From contig CAKUZR010000002.1 of assembly GCA_934718065.1 (NCBI GenBank), positions 162,901-226,900 of the forward strand: a stretch of DNA of 64,000 nucleotides, given 5' to 3'. Below the pieces are notes generated by a model. That model saw only the letters and a list, made by a program, of their open reading frames with translations. It made no database searches and had not been told where the DNA came from. How positions within the stretch are numbered: the stretch's first letter is position 1; the number at the start of each line of letters is the position of its first letter. This DNA is from an uncultured Treponema sp. GTDB taxonomy: Bacteria; Spirochaetota; Spirochaetia; Treponematales; Treponemataceae. Shown here piece by piece: positions 45,332 to 54,175 of the stretch. The position numbers and the translations under genes are program-made.

Positions 45332-47465
45332 TCAGATTCACCTTTTCAAAATCCGGAACTGGAATACCAAGAAGCTCGCGGACTTGCGCCATTGTCTTAG
45401 GACCGGAAGGTCCGGCCGCCTTCAAGCAGTCTTCATCCGGAACAAAATCCGCGTCGCCAGCCTGAAAAAACTTTTGAATGTCAAATCCAGGCATATTCAC
45501 AACGCCGTAAAAATGCTGCGCGCCTTTTCCCTTGACTTCAAACTCAACAGGAATCATCTCCACAACAATCTCGTTTTCAAGATTTTCATCTTTAATTGAA
45601 AAACTGTTGCTTCTGTTCCTTATAAAATCATCCTTCAAAAGATTGTAAGTATCTTCTGTTATAAGAATATCCGTTCCGCACGGCTTGTTCGAGCTTTCCG
45701 TCCTGGAGGCGAAATTCACCGCGTCGCCGATTGCCGTGTATTCCATTTTGTCTTCCGAGCCCATGATTCCGCAGGTTGCGCGCCCAGAATTCAGTCCGCA
45801 GCCGATTCTTATATGCGGCTTGTATTTTGCCCTCGGCTCGTGCTCGTGCGCCTTTGTAAACGCCTCCGCGTCCTTGTTGTATTTCATAAGCGCATAGCGC
45901 ATCGCGATTGTTCCCCGGATTGCGTTAAGCGCGTCTTCCTTCTTGTGTTTTTCGTGCCTTGCTGAAAGCTCCGCCTTTTTCGCGTCTGAATCCGGAAGCT
46001 TTTCAAAGTCCAGGCTGTCCTCGCGCAAAATTCCCCACACCGCCATAATCGCGTCGCCTTCAAATTTATCAACGTTTCCGTGGCTCAAAGTAATGCAGTT
46101 CACCATGCGGCTCATGTAGTCGTTCAGAAACCCGATAATCTCGCGCGGAGAATCATTTTCAAAGCGGTTCTTAAAGCCATCGCTTATCGCCGTAAATCCG
46201 CGGATGTCGCTGAAAAAAATCGTAATGTCCTTCAGATGCGGATCAAAATCCAGCTCTTTTCTTGCAATGCTTTTTGCAACTCCCTTGTTCGTGAACTTTG
46301 CGAAAACATCAAGAAATTCCCGCTCATCCTTTGTGCTTTGGTTCAGAACACCGATTTCATCGCGGCGGTTCGTGCTAAGCTCGTCAAAAACAGAAGTGTC
46401 AAAATTTCCGTTTTTTATTTCTTCCGCGGCCTCCGTAAGCTTCCGCAGATGGCGCGAAATTCCCTGGCGCGTAAAAACAAGAATTATAATAACTGAAAGA
46501 AAAAACACAATTCCGGTAAGATAAATATTGTTCGTGCGCGTTGTCCGAACACCTTCAAGAACTGAATCAACCGGAACAGTCGTAAAAACCACAATGTCGC
46601 CGAGCGAAAGCTTCTGGTACGCCCCGAAATAATCAGTTTTCTTTTTATTTTCATCAGCCACAGAAAATATAATCTGCCGGCTGTCGGAATTGCTTTCATT
46701 GTTGCGGCGCATCGCGTCAACCAGCGGAAAATTCTTATAGCTTTCACCGGCAAGAACTTTCTCAATATCAGGATGGCACAGAATATCGGCGGAATCATTC
46801 AGAATAAAAGTTGTGTTCAGAGAATCAGTTCCAATGATGTCAGATATATTTTCAATTGAAAACGTAATCACGCAGGCCTGGTCAAGCCCGTTTTCCTTCC
46901 ACGGAAAAAGAAGAGCCATAACAGGAATATTGAAGAACGGAGAAGCGTTCAGAGCGATTGTCTCACCGGAGCATGAGCGGCTGATTGCGCCAGAACTGAA
47001 TTTCAGGAAATTTTCAAGGACAGAAGCGTCCACTTCATTTGAAATGAAAAAACGGCTGTTTATAATAGAAGATTCTTTTGCCGCCCGCCCGGAAGCCTTG
47101 AACTCATCGCTGCTCAGAATATTTATGGAAGCAATATCCTGGTTGCGCTCAAAGAAAAACGTTTCAGCCTGCCTTGACAAAGAAGCCGAACGGCTGCTGC
47201 CGCCCACAACATTCAGCAAATCCAGAAGCTGGAAAACATTCGACCGCACAGCAGAAAGCTTGTCTTCAACTGTAGCGGCTGAACGCGAATTGATTGTAAG
47301 ATTGTTGTTTTCCGCCGTAATCCGCACGTCCTGCCCGACAAAATGGCTGTTAAGAATTGTAACGCAGCCAAGCGAAACCAGAACAATAATCCCAATAATC
47401 ACGGCAAGCTTTACGCCCAGCGGAAATTTCACCTGGACAGGCAAATCATTTCTGCTATCTTTCAT
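45297..47465 (-). CDS. Membrane-bound class III adenylate cyclase with HAMP domain
   Basis: A 722-residue receptor-type cyclase: transmembrane helix (LAVIIGIIVLVSLGCVTIL), a periplasmic sensor of about 280 residues (Cache-like by size and placement), a second helix (YLTGIVFFLSVIIILVF), HAMP (RHLRKLTEAAEEIKNGNFDT) and the cyclase domain. Catalytic residues are visible: metal aspartates in FFSDIRGF and FEGDAIMA, and the substrate-specifying lysine and asparagine/arginine in DKMEYTAIGDAVNFASR, which fits ATP use. It overlaps the FecR-domain gene downstream, suggesting that cAMP production is tied to that envelope protein. Confidence 0.88.
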   Translation of the reverse strand: MKDSRNDLPVQVKFPLGVKLAVIIGIIVLVSLGCVTILNSHFVGQDVRITAENNNLTINSRSAATVEDKLSAVRSNVFQLLDLLNVVGGSSRSASLSRQAETFFFERNQDIASINILSSDEFKASGRAAKESSIINSRFFISNEVDASVLENFLKFSSGAISRSCSGETIALNASPFFNIPVMALLFPWKENGLDQACVITFSIENISDIIGTDSLNTTFILNDSADILCHPDIEKVLAGESYKNFPLVDAMRRNNESNSDSRQIIFSVADENKKKTDYFGAYQKLSLGDIVVFTTVPVDSVLEGVRTTRTNNIYLTGIVFFLSVIIILVFTRQGISRHLRKLTEAAEEIKNGNFDTSVFDELSTNRRDEIGVLNQSTKDEREFLDVFAKFTNKGVAKSIARKELDFDPHLKDITIFFSDIRGFTAISDGFKNRFENDSPREIIGFLNDYMSRMVNCITLSHGNVDKFEGDAIMAVWGILREDSLDFEKLPDSDAKKAELSARHEKHKKEDALNAIRGTIAMRYALMKYNKDAEAFTKAHEHEPRAKYKPHIRIGCGLNSGRATCGIMGSEDKMEYTAIGDAVNFASRTESSNKPCGTDILITEDTYNLLKDDFIRNRSNSFSIKDENLENEIVVEMIPVEFEVKGKGAQHFYGVVNMPGFDIQKFFQAGDADFVPDEDCLKAAGPSGPKTMAQVRELLGIPVPDFEKVNLNEEENKIQIKK

Positions 47466-47517
47466 AAACTGATAAACTCCGTCAACAAAAAAAATTGCCT
47501 TTTACAGCAATTCTCTC

Positions 47518-47589
47518 TGGGACGACAGGATTCGAACCTGTGGAATGACGGCACCAAAAGCCGTTGTCTTACCCCTTGACGACGTCCCA
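47518..47589 (-). tRNA. tRNA-Gln (anticodon TTG)
   Basis: On the minus strand a 72-nt cloverleaf: acceptor TGGGACG/CGTCCCA, D-arm around GTCAAGGGGTAAGAC, anticodon arm ACGGC-TTTTGGT-GCCGT with TTG, and T-arm ACAGG-TTCGAAT-CCTGT. CCA is not encoded beyond the acceptor. It lies downstream of spoVG and upstream of the cyclase. Confidence 0.95.
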
Positions 47590-47609
47590 AAATATATGCA
47601 AAAAGCCAG

Positions 47610-47888
47610 CTATTCCTCCGAACCAGCAGCTTCTACATGCCCTGCATTATACTCACTAATTATCTTGTTTTGCAAGTCCGTTCTGAACTCCGGGCTAATT
47701 GGGTGAGCAACATCCTTGTATTCGCCATTTGCAGTTTTTCTGCTTGGCATTGCAATAAAAAGACCGTTCTGGCCCTCTATAATCTTAACATTATGAACAA
47801 CAAAGCAGTTGTCAAATGTTACTGTAACATAGGCACGAAGTTTTCCTTCGTTTTCGACTTTACGAATGCGCAATTCTGTGATTTGCAT
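47610..47888 (-). CDS. spoVG: SpoVG family regulator
   Basis: A 92-residue nucleic-acid-binding regulator; in spirochaetes SpoVG binds DNA and RNA. It begins [17 protein letters not shown] and has the conserved [13 protein letters not shown] and [10 protein letters not shown] segments, then [11 protein letters not shown]. Strong SD AAGGAGAAAGG. It is 40 nt after ispE and 20 nt before tRNA-Gln, so ispE-spoVG-tRNA may be transcribed together. Confidence 0.96.
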   Translation of the reverse strand: MQITELRIRKVENEGKLRAYVTVTFDNCFVVHNVKIIEGQNGLFIAMPSRKTANGEYKDVAHPISPEFRTDLQNKIISEYNAGHVEAAGSEE

Positions 47889-47928
47889 AAGCCTTTCTCC
47901 TTATTGTTGCAAAAAAACACTGCAAAGA

Positions 47929-48795
47929 CTATTGCGTAACCACACATTTAAAGCCTTCATCATTAAGTATTTTTGCAGCCTTTTTAGCTTCTTCCCGCGA
48001 AGCATAAATGCCAAAAACTGTTGACCCCGAGCCGGACATCTCAGAATAAAGAGGATTTGTTTCCCCTACTTTCTGAAGAGCTGCCTCTATCTCAGGATAC
48101 GCCGACTTCAATGCCTCTGTAAAAGTATTTCTGAATTTCCATTCGGAAACCGGAGAAAAATACATTTTTTCCAAATCACCGAACAAAGGATACTGTTTTT
48201 TTACATTGTTGGCAAGAAGCCTGTCCACAAGAGAATAAGCCTCTTTTGTGGAGCTATGAACTTCAGGAAACACCAGAACAAAATGCAGGTCCTGACGTTT
48301 TCTTATGACTCTAACAACTTCACCGCGCCCGGAAACAACCGCGCAGCACTCTCCTTCTGAACCGCAATGAGTAAAGAAAAACACATCGCTTCCAACAACA
48401 GAAGCAATTGAATCAAGCTGCTTTTCAGAAAGCTTGACATCAGTAAGTTTTTCCAGCGCCCATAAAAGCGAAGCGGCATCAGAAGAGCCTCCGCCCAGTC
48501 CGCCGCCAGCAGGAATATGCTTTTCAAGAATTACGTCCACCGCAACGCCTGAACATCCTGTAAAATCGCAAAAAGCCTTGTACGCCATTGAAATCGTATT
48601 GTTTTCAGGAAGAGCCATCTTGTCGCACACAACATTGCAGCCAAAACCGGAAGATTTTGAAACCGTAAGCTTATCCGCAAGCGAAACCGTCTGAAAAATA
48701 CTTTCCAAATTATGAAATCCATCCTGCCTTTTCGGCAAAACCTTAAGGCCGAGATTTATCTTTGCAGGCGCAAAAACAACGATTTCATTCAACAT
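47929..48795 (-). CDS. ispE: 4-diphosphocytidyl-2-C-methyl-D-erythritol kinase
   Basis: A GHMP kinase of the MEP isoprenoid pathway. Motifs: FAPAKINLGLKVLPKRQDGFH, the ATP loop PAGGGLGGGSSDAASLLW and the C-terminal SGSGSTVFGIY. Length of 288 is normal. No SD precedes the ATG; TATAAT ends 10 nt upstream, so the message should be nearly leaderless. Confidence 0.96.
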   Translation of the reverse strand: MLNEIVVFAPAKINLGLKVLPKRQDGFHNLESIFQTVSLADKLTVSKSSGFGCNVVCDKMALPENNTISMAYKAFCDFTGCSGVAVDVILEKHIPAGGGLGGGSSDAASLLWALEKLTDVKLSEKQLDSIASVVGSDVFFFTHCGSEGECCAVVSGRGEVVRVIRKRQDLHFVLVFPEVHSSTKEAYSLVDRLLANNVKKQYPLFGDLEKMYFSPVSEWKFRNTFTEALKSAYPEIEAALQKVGETNPLYSEMSGSGSTVFGIYASREEAKKAAKILNDEGFKCVVTQ

Positions 48796-48805
48796 ACTGA
48801 AATAA

Positions 48806-48833
48806 ATTATAACACAAGAAACCGGGTTGTCAA
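48806..48833 (-). promoter_or_regulatory. Predicted near-leaderless promoter of ispE
   Basis: Consensus TTGACA (48828-48833), 16 nt and TATAAT (48806-48811) on the minus strand, 10 nt before ATG; expected leader 3-4 nt. Confidence 0.7.
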
Positions 48834-48866
48834 TTTAAAAAAAAACTGGCGGCGCGAAAAATTCTG

Positions 48867-48895
48867 TTGCCTAAACCGCGCAGTTACTTTATAGT
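48867..48895 (+). promoter_or_regulatory. Predicted promoter of the acidic-protein gene
   Basis: TTGCCT (48867-48872), 17 nt, TATAGT (48890-48895), then a leader of about 33 nt with SD TTGGAG. Confidence 0.6.
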
Positions 48896-48934
48896 CTTTC
48901 TGTGGGGATTGTTTAATTTCTTTGGAGATTATAT

Positions 48935-49207
48935 ATGTCTGCACTCAATGATTTAACTCTTTTTAACGGTCCTTTTTCTTTTGACGATGAATTTGAGGAT
49001 GATTTCAACGACAAGTATTCAGATGAAACGCTGGATGGCATGGACGAAGACTACGAAAGCTACGAGGAAGCTTTTGACGATGCAGACGATGACCTATACG
49101 AGCCATACGACGATGTTGAGCCTGAGGACGGCTACACAAATCCATACAAATACGATGACGACTTCGGCGACGAGGAAGAATTCGACGACGAAGACGACGA
49201 GCGCTAG
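48935..49207 (+). CDS. Extremely acidic small protein, 90 aa
   Basis: 26 Asp and 15 Glu out of 90 residues against only 3 Lys/Arg, with regularly spaced aromatic residues (Phe/Tyr) between acidic clusters. It has no signal peptide, so is presumably cytosolic and probably disordered. A promoter, good SD and isolated monocistronic position argue that it is real. It recalls RNAP delta-type acidic tails or nucleic-acid mimics, but there is no folded domain to support either. Function unknown. Confidence 0.75.
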   Translation: MSALNDLTLFNGPFSFDDEFEDDFNDKYSDETLDGMDEDYESYEEAFDDADDDLYEPYDDVEPEDGYTNPYKYDDDFGDEEEFDDEDDER

Positions 49208-49223
49208 TTTTTAACCCGGAAAA

Positions 49224-49820
49224 TTAAAGCAGCGCGGAGATTTCTTCCGGGAGATTTTCCATGGAGAACGAAAATTTCTGGCTGCCTTCCGGGGAAACAA
49301 TTTCAGCGGCAAAACCTTTTTCAGAATTTTCAACTTTCACAAAGGAATTTCCCATGCGGAATTTCTTCATCAGGACAGCTTTTATAAGCTCCATGGCGAT
49401 TTTCTGCTGGATTCCGCTGACCTGGCTCGATTTTTTTTCATTCTGAAGCTCGGTTTTGTATTTTTCGCGGCTGGAAAGCAAAAGCTCAACTTCCGGAAAC
49501 GGATTGTTCGGGAATTTCGCGTCGGCGATTTTTATCCATTCACCGCTGTTTTCCTGCAGAAGGCTCGCCTTTATCTGCGCCTGGATGAAAAGCCGGAGCT
49601 TCACCGTTTCCGTGACTTCAGTTTCCCAGGTTATGTACGAGCCTTTGTCTTCCGTGCGGAAAATTATTTCAGGATGATTTTTTCCAAACTTTTCGATTTC
49701 AGACGGAGCCTCCGCAAGCGAAAGCCTTTCCGCGCCAATCCGGCTCATATTCCTGTGCTGAAGATGGCGGAAAATTTCCTTCCAAAAATCACTTTCAATG
49801 TCTTTCTGAACGTTCTGCAT
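49224..49820 (-). CDS. Hypothetical protein linked to MoxR/VWA genes, 198 aa
   Basis: A 198-residue soluble protein of mixed alpha/beta character, no signal or membrane segment. I do not recognise a family. Coiled-coil-like sequence lies in the middle (SSREKYKTELQNEKKSSQ). It begins 9 nt after the VWA gene, so it is third in a moxR-vwa-orf unit and probably a partner or accessory of that chaperone system. Confidence 0.65.
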   Translation of the reverse strand: MQNVQKDIESDFWKEIFRHLQHRNMSRIGAERLSLAEAPSEIEKFGKNHPEIIFRTEDKGSYITWETEVTETVKLRLFIQAQIKASLLQENSGEWIKIADAKFPNNPFPEVELLLSSREKYKTELQNEKKSSQVSGIQQKIAMELIKAVLMKKFRMGNSFVKVENSEKGFAAEIVSPEGSQKFSFSMENLPEEISALL

Positions 49821-49829
49821 AAAAATTCC

Positions 49830-51098
49830 TTAAAACGGCATGTAGGTTGACTTGTTTCCCGGCAAAGAATTAATCCACGCCCTGGAATTTTCATAGTCAA
49901 TCCGGCTGGACAAAATCCAGAGCACATTCTGGCTTGAACGCAGAACCGGAGGATTTCCCTGGCCGTCTGTAAAAATTATAAGCCCGTTGTATTCCTTGCG
50001 GGAAACAAAAAAATCAAGCGCGCACTGGAAATTCGTTCCGCCGCGCCCCTGGATTTCTTTCAGGCTGAATTTCTTTTTGATTGAAACAGGCTTTGAAAAC
50101 TTCAAATTTGTGTCAAAAAAAATCACGTCGATTTTTTCAATTATTCCAAGAAAAAAAATGCTGTTTATCGCGTGAAAAAACCGTCCGAAACTTTCATCGG
50201 TGATTGAGCCGGAAACGTCAACCGCAATCAGGACATTCGCCTTGCGCTGATAGCGGCTTCCCATGGCTTTAAAGCCAAAACGGCGGCTCGGCTTCATCCT
50301 GGTTAAATTTCTGGAGGCTGAAACAATATTCTGCCGGAACTGGGAAAGCGCCCTTCTGTAATCCATTGAAAAATCAGCCTGCGCCTGAATTTCCCGCTTC
50401 AGGCCGCCGCCAAGCTCGCCCCAGCCATGGTCAACTTCAACTTTCTGGATGTTTTTCTGGATTTCTTCCTGCGCCTCCTCGTTTTCTTCCCACAAATCCG
50501 CCGCGTCGGAGGAAAAAGCGCTTTTTTCAGCAAGCGAAGAAAATCCGGCGTTCTGCCCCTGCGTTGAAATGTGCTTCACAAGAAACAAAATCCATCTGTA
50601 CCAGTCTTCAAATGAAAGATTGTCCGAAGAATAAAAACGCCCGGTTTTGTGGTCAATATTCAGGTTCCGCATGAAAAATTTTTCCTCGTCGCTTCCGGCC
50701 CATTCCGCGCCCAGAGGATTTTCCAGCTCCTTGAAACGCTTCGCAAGGCTTTTCAGATACTCAACGCCTTCAAGAGGAACGCAAGGCTCGTAAAACTGGC
50801 TTATCGCCGCGTCACTTGCCACAAGAAGAATGCTTTTGTTAGCGTTGGAAGGCTCGCGCTTGTACGGATGCTGCAGAAGAATGCGGTAAATTTCAATTTT
50901 AAGATATTCAGAAAGCTCTTTTTCAGAGCATTTTTCCAGGAGCGGAGGATTGAATTCAATGCGAAGACAGCCCGAACGCATAGGAACATTCATCTGCGGA
51001 TTCTCCACAAGCTGATGCGAGCAGGTGGCAAGAAACAAAAGCGGCTCGGAATAAAACCATTCGTTTACAATTTTTTTCAGGCTTTTTTCAATATTCAT
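49830..51098 (-). CDS. VWA-domain protein with degenerate metallopeptidase-like N-terminus (DUF2201-like)
   Basis: A 422-residue cytosolic protein. The C-terminal VWA domain has an intact MIDAS motif, IAVDVSGSITDESF, then FFDTNLKF and LIIFTDGQG. The N-terminal part resembles the putative metallopeptidase domain usual in this family, but the place of HExxH reads IEIYR in LKIEIYRILLQHP, so zinc catalysis is not expected. It starts 3 nt after the moxR-type ATPase gene. MoxR-VWA pairs act as chaperones or metal-insertion systems; the substrate here is unknown. Confidence 0.82.
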   Translation of the reverse strand: MNIEKSLKKIVNEWFYSEPLLFLATCSHQLVENPQMNVPMRSGCLRIEFNPPLLEKCSEKELSEYLKIEIYRILLQHPYKREPSNANKSILLVASDAAISQFYEPCVPLEGVEYLKSLAKRFKELENPLGAEWAGSDEEKFFMRNLNIDHKTGRFYSSDNLSFEDWYRWILFLVKHISTQGQNAGFSSLAEKSAFSSDAADLWEENEEAQEEIQKNIQKVEVDHGWGELGGGLKREIQAQADFSMDYRRALSQFRQNIVSASRNLTRMKPSRRFGFKAMGSRYQRKANVLIAVDVSGSITDESFGRFFHAINSIFFLGIIEKIDVIFFDTNLKFSKPVSIKKKFSLKEIQGRGGTNFQCALDFFVSRKEYNGLIIFTDGQGNPPVLRSSQNVLWILSSRIDYENSRAWINSLPGNKSTYMPF

Positions 51099-51101
51099 CT
51101 G

Positions 51102-52175
51102 CTATTTTTCAAGCGCCGCCGAAAGTTTTTTGTACAGTTCAATGCAGTGCGCGCCAACAAATGCCAAAGCCAGCGGGAATTCCTCCGCTGACCACAAACT
51201 TGCAAAATAAGAAACCGACTCCCTTGAAGTCTCCGCAAGAAAATCAAAATAACGGACCAGATTTTCAGAAACAGCGGCTGTTTTTTCAGAGGAATTTTCG
51301 ATTTCAGAAGATTTTTTTTCAATAAAATTAAACAAAGAAGAAGAAACCTGCGCAAGAGCCGGAACAGCAAGTTTTTTCAGCTTTGGCAAAGCCGCGTTGA
51401 AATTTTCAAGAAGAATTTCACCTGCGGAAGGAACGGAATTCTCGTTCAGGAAACGGAAAAAAACTGAAGTCGCCTTGTTCCCTACAATTCCGGAAACCAG
51501 AACTTTGTGCAAGTCCGAAAGCTCCGGGAAGCCTTTTAAAACCGCGGAAACACGCTCCCAGCTGCGGCGGTCCGGAGTGCGCTCAAGGTTCTGAAGCTCC
51601 AGATTCTGCTCGCCGCCGTCAAGATATTCAGGATATTCTTCTATAAAAGAACGGACTCTTTTGTCAACGCCAGCCTTTTCAGCCCAGCCGAGCCAGTCCT
51701 CAACAGTAGGAGCGAACTCGTAAATATTGAAGCGTGAAACAAGCGCCGGGTCCAGATCCGTAAGCTGATACTCGCCGCCATTGTTCACCGCGCTGATTAT
51801 GCGGCTGCCTTCCGGGAGCGATTTTCCGGCAAGCTTGCGGTTCAAGGCAAGATCCATAATCGTCTGAAGAACTTCAGGGCGCGCGCGGTTCAGCTCGTCA
51901 AGAAAAAGAACAACAGGCGTTCCGTCAACCGGAAACCAGTACGGAAGCATGAAGTCCGTTCTTCCAGTTTTTTCATTTTTTTCCGGAAGCCCTATAAGGT
52001 CGCCCGGATCGCTCATCTGCCCCAGAAACAAAGTCACAACCTTGCATTTTTTGCTGGAATAATATTCCTCCAGAATACGGCTTTTTCCAATTCCATGTTT
52101 TCCAGCCAGCATGATATTCTGTTCAGGCGGAGTATTATCAAGAATAAAATAAAGTTGTTGCGCGTTGATTGTCAT
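51102..52175 (-). CDS. MoxR-type AAA+ ATPase
   Basis: A 357-residue AAA+ ATPase: Walker A MLAGKHGIGKSRILEEY, Walker B VLFLDELNRARPEV, sensor 1 IISAVNNG, and arginine-finger region FEFAP-like. I prefer the ATG at 52175 (MTINAQQLYFILD) to the one 9 codons earlier because GGAA precedes it and the homologous domain starts there. Its partner VWA gene follows after 3 nt. Confidence 0.88.
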   Translation of the reverse strand: MTINAQQLYFILDNTPPEQNIMLAGKHGIGKSRILEEYYSSKKCKVVTLFLGQMSDPGDLIGLPEKNEKTGRTDFMLPYWFPVDGTPVVLFLDELNRARPEVLQTIMDLALNRKLAGKSLPEGSRIISAVNNGGEYQLTDLDPALVSRFNIYEFAPTVEDWLGWAEKAGVDKRVRSFIEEYPEYLDGGEQNLELQNLERTPDRRSWERVSAVLKGFPELSDLHKVLVSGIVGNKATSVFFRFLNENSVPSAGEILLENFNAALPKLKKLAVPALAQVSSSLFNFIEKKSSEIENSSEKTAAVSENLVRYFDFLAETSRESVSYFASLWSAEEFPLALAFVGAHCIELYKKLSAALEK

Positions 52176-52194
52176 AAAATTTCCAGGAACTTTA

Positions 52195-52240
52195 AAATTC
52201 AAGCCCGAAGCTCAAAACTGAAACCTCTAGGCTTGAATTT
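52195..52240 (-). terminator. Inverted repeat, possible terminator after argG
   Basis: AAATTCAAGCC (52195-52205) pairs perfectly with GGCTTGAATTT (52230-52240), with a 24-nt loop. It lies between the argG stop and the moxR start; the T-run is weak, so it may equally be a regulatory dyad. Confidence 0.5.
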
Positions 52241-52261
52241 CATAGAATTTATAGATTCAGC

Positions 52262-53527
52262 TTACTCTGTCGGGCGTTTTTTAAAGCTCTTGCTTTCTTT
52301 TATCGCCTGGCCTTCGCCAACCTGCTGCTCCATCATAGCGCGGACTTTAAGCGGAAGCCCGAACAATGTGATAAAGCCCTGCGCGTCCTTGTGGTTGTAA
52401 AGCTCTCCGGTTGTAAACGAAGCGATTGACTCGTTGTAAAGACTGTATTTTGAGCCTGAGCCAGCGCCTCGGATTGCGCCTTTCACAACCTTCACTTTTG
52501 CCCAGCCGGTTACAGTTTCTTCAGCCTTGTCCATAAAGGCAATGCAGGAATCCATAAGAGTTGTAAACCATTTTCCGTCGTAAATAAGCTCAGCCATTTT
52601 CAAAGAAACGTGCTGCTTGAAATGATAAGTATCACGGTCAAGGCAGATATGGTCCATCATTCTGTGGGCGAAATAAAGAATTGCTCCGCCCGGAGTTTCA
52701 TACACACCGCGGCTCTTCATTCCAACGCAGCGGTTCTCGCAAATATCAACAAGACCAACGCCGTTTCTTCCGCCAATAACGTTAAGCTCGTTCAGAAGCG
52801 AAAGCGCATCCATCTTTTTTCCGTTCAATCCAACAGGAATTCCCTTTTCAAAATCGATTGTAACATACTCGCCCTCGTCGGAAGCTTCCTCCGGAACAGT
52901 TGTATTTTTGAGCATGTGCTTGTAGTTCGGCTCGTTCTCTGTTTTTTCAAGCTCAAGACCTTCATGTGAAAGATGCCAGATATTCTCGTCGCGCGAATAA
53001 GACTGGTCTTTTTTCATTGGAACTTCAAGACCGCGGTCCTCAAGGAATTTGATTTCAGCTTCGCGGCTGTCCATGTTCCATTTGTCATCGCGCCATGCGG
53101 CAATAACCTTGATGTCCGGAGCGAAAGCCTTGATTGCAAGCTCAAAGCGAACCTGGTCGTTTCCCTTTCCAGTTGCGCCGTGGCAGATTGCAACAGCGTT
53201 TTCCTGACGCGCGTATTCAACAAGAATTTTTCCAATAAGAGGGCGGGCAGTTGAAGTTCCCAGAAGATATTCATCCTCATAAACAGCATTAGCCTTCAAA
53301 GCCGTCCAGACATACTCTTCAATATATTCTTTTTTAGCATCAACAACATAGCAGGCAGCCGCGCCAGTTTTCAAGGCACGGTTTTTAATCGCGTCCCAGT
53401 CGTCGCCCTGTCCTACATCAATGCAGACAGCAATTACATCATAGTCATAATTTTCTTTAAGCCAAGGAATGATAACAGTTGTATCAAGTCCGCCAGAATA
53501 AGCCAGAATAACTTTGTCTTTTGCCAT
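52262..53527 (-). CDS. argG: Argininosuccinate synthase
   Basis: Condenses citrulline and aspartate to argininosuccinate in arginine synthesis. The 421 residues show the ATP loop LAYSGGLDTTVIIPWL, ICHGATGKGNDQVRFE, RDENIWHLSHEG and GRNGVGLVDICENRCVG. SD GAGG precedes ATG. No other arg gene is adjacent. Confidence 0.97.
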   Translation of the reverse strand: MAKDKVILAYSGGLDTTVIIPWLKENYDYDVIAVCIDVGQGDDWDAIKNRALKTGAAACYVVDAKKEYIEEYVWTALKANAVYEDEYLLGTSTARPLIGKILVEYARQENAVAICHGATGKGNDQVRFELAIKAFAPDIKVIAAWRDDKWNMDSREAEIKFLEDRGLEVPMKKDQSYSRDENIWHLSHEGLELEKTENEPNYKHMLKNTTVPEEASDEGEYVTIDFEKGIPVGLNGKKMDALSLLNELNVIGGRNGVGLVDICENRCVGMKSRGVYETPGGAILYFAHRMMDHICLDRDTYHFKQHVSLKMAELIYDGKWFTTLMDSCIAFMDKAEETVTGWAKVKVVKGAIRGAGSGSKYSLYNESIASFTTGELYNHKDAQGFITLFGLPLKVRAMMEQQVGEGQAIKESKSFKKRPTE

Positions 53528-53605
53528 TTTTTAGCCTCGTAAAAAAATCGTTTTGTACAATTTACCACTTTCAAAACAATTAAACAATCATAAGAAGAAA
53601 ATAAG

Positions 53606-54175
53606 TTATTCAGCGCGATGCAATATCCTTTTCATCACGATTCCGTTTTCCCAGCGAAAAAGATTCGTGCAGAACGCGCCCTTTATTTCAAAGCAAGGCA
53701 AAAATCCGTTCTTGCTGTAAATGTGCCGAGCCGCATTCCAGTTTTCATTCACAATAAGAATCTCCTCCGAAAGATTTTTCTGCTCTTTTTCAATAGAATC
53801 AAGCGCCATGCGGAAAAAAGCGCCGCCGTTTCCGCTTCCACGGAATTCAGGAAGCACCGCAAACGAAGAAATATACAAAGCCGAACCGCCATCGCAGTGC
53901 GCAAGAGAAATATCGTGTCCAACTGAAAAAAACTCGTCCGAGGAAGGAAACTGCCGCCAAAGCTCGGTGCACAAATATCCGCAGATTTTTCCGCCATTTT
54001 CCGCTCCGGCCTCTCCGGAAAGGTTTTCAGATTCAAGGACAATAAAGCCCTGTGGAAAAACCTTAAGCCTTTGCAGAAAAACGCCGCGGTCTTCCCGAAT
54101 CAAAAACGGAAACGACTTTTTTTCAATCTTCATAATGGAGTCAATGTCCGAAAACTCCGCCCGCCTTATCTTCAT
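53606..54175 (-). CDS. GNAT family N-acetyltransferase
   Basis: A 189-residue acetyltransferase: MKIRRAEFSDIDSIMKIE opens the fold, the acetyl-CoA loop region is VLPEFRGSGNGGAFFRMAL (R/Q-x-x-G-x-G/A type), and NENWNAARHIYSKNGF is the C-terminal motif. I take the ATG at 54175, which overlaps the upstream small gene's stop as ATGA; 14 codons upstream the open frame has another ATG. Its substrate is unknown. Confidence 0.83.
   Translation of the reverse strand: MKIRRAEFSDIDSIMKIEKKSFPFLIREDRGVFLQRLKVFPQGFIVLESENLSGEAGAENGGKICGYLCTELWRQFPSSDEFFSVGHDISLAHCDGGSALYISSFAVLPEFRGSGNGGAFFRMALDSIEKEQKNLSEEILIVNENWNAARHIYSKNGFLPCFEIKGAFCTNLFRWENGIVMKRILHRAE

Noticed and set aside
47929..48795. Assigning ispE a longer 5' end
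   Set aside because: The frame cannot extend usefully upstream because the promoter lies 10 nt before the ATG; MLNEIVVFAPAKINLG is the family N-terminus.
52176..52202. Earlier start codon for the MoxR ATPase
   Set aside because: The extra nine residues precede the conserved start and overlap the dyad at 52195-52240; the GGAA lies before the later ATG.
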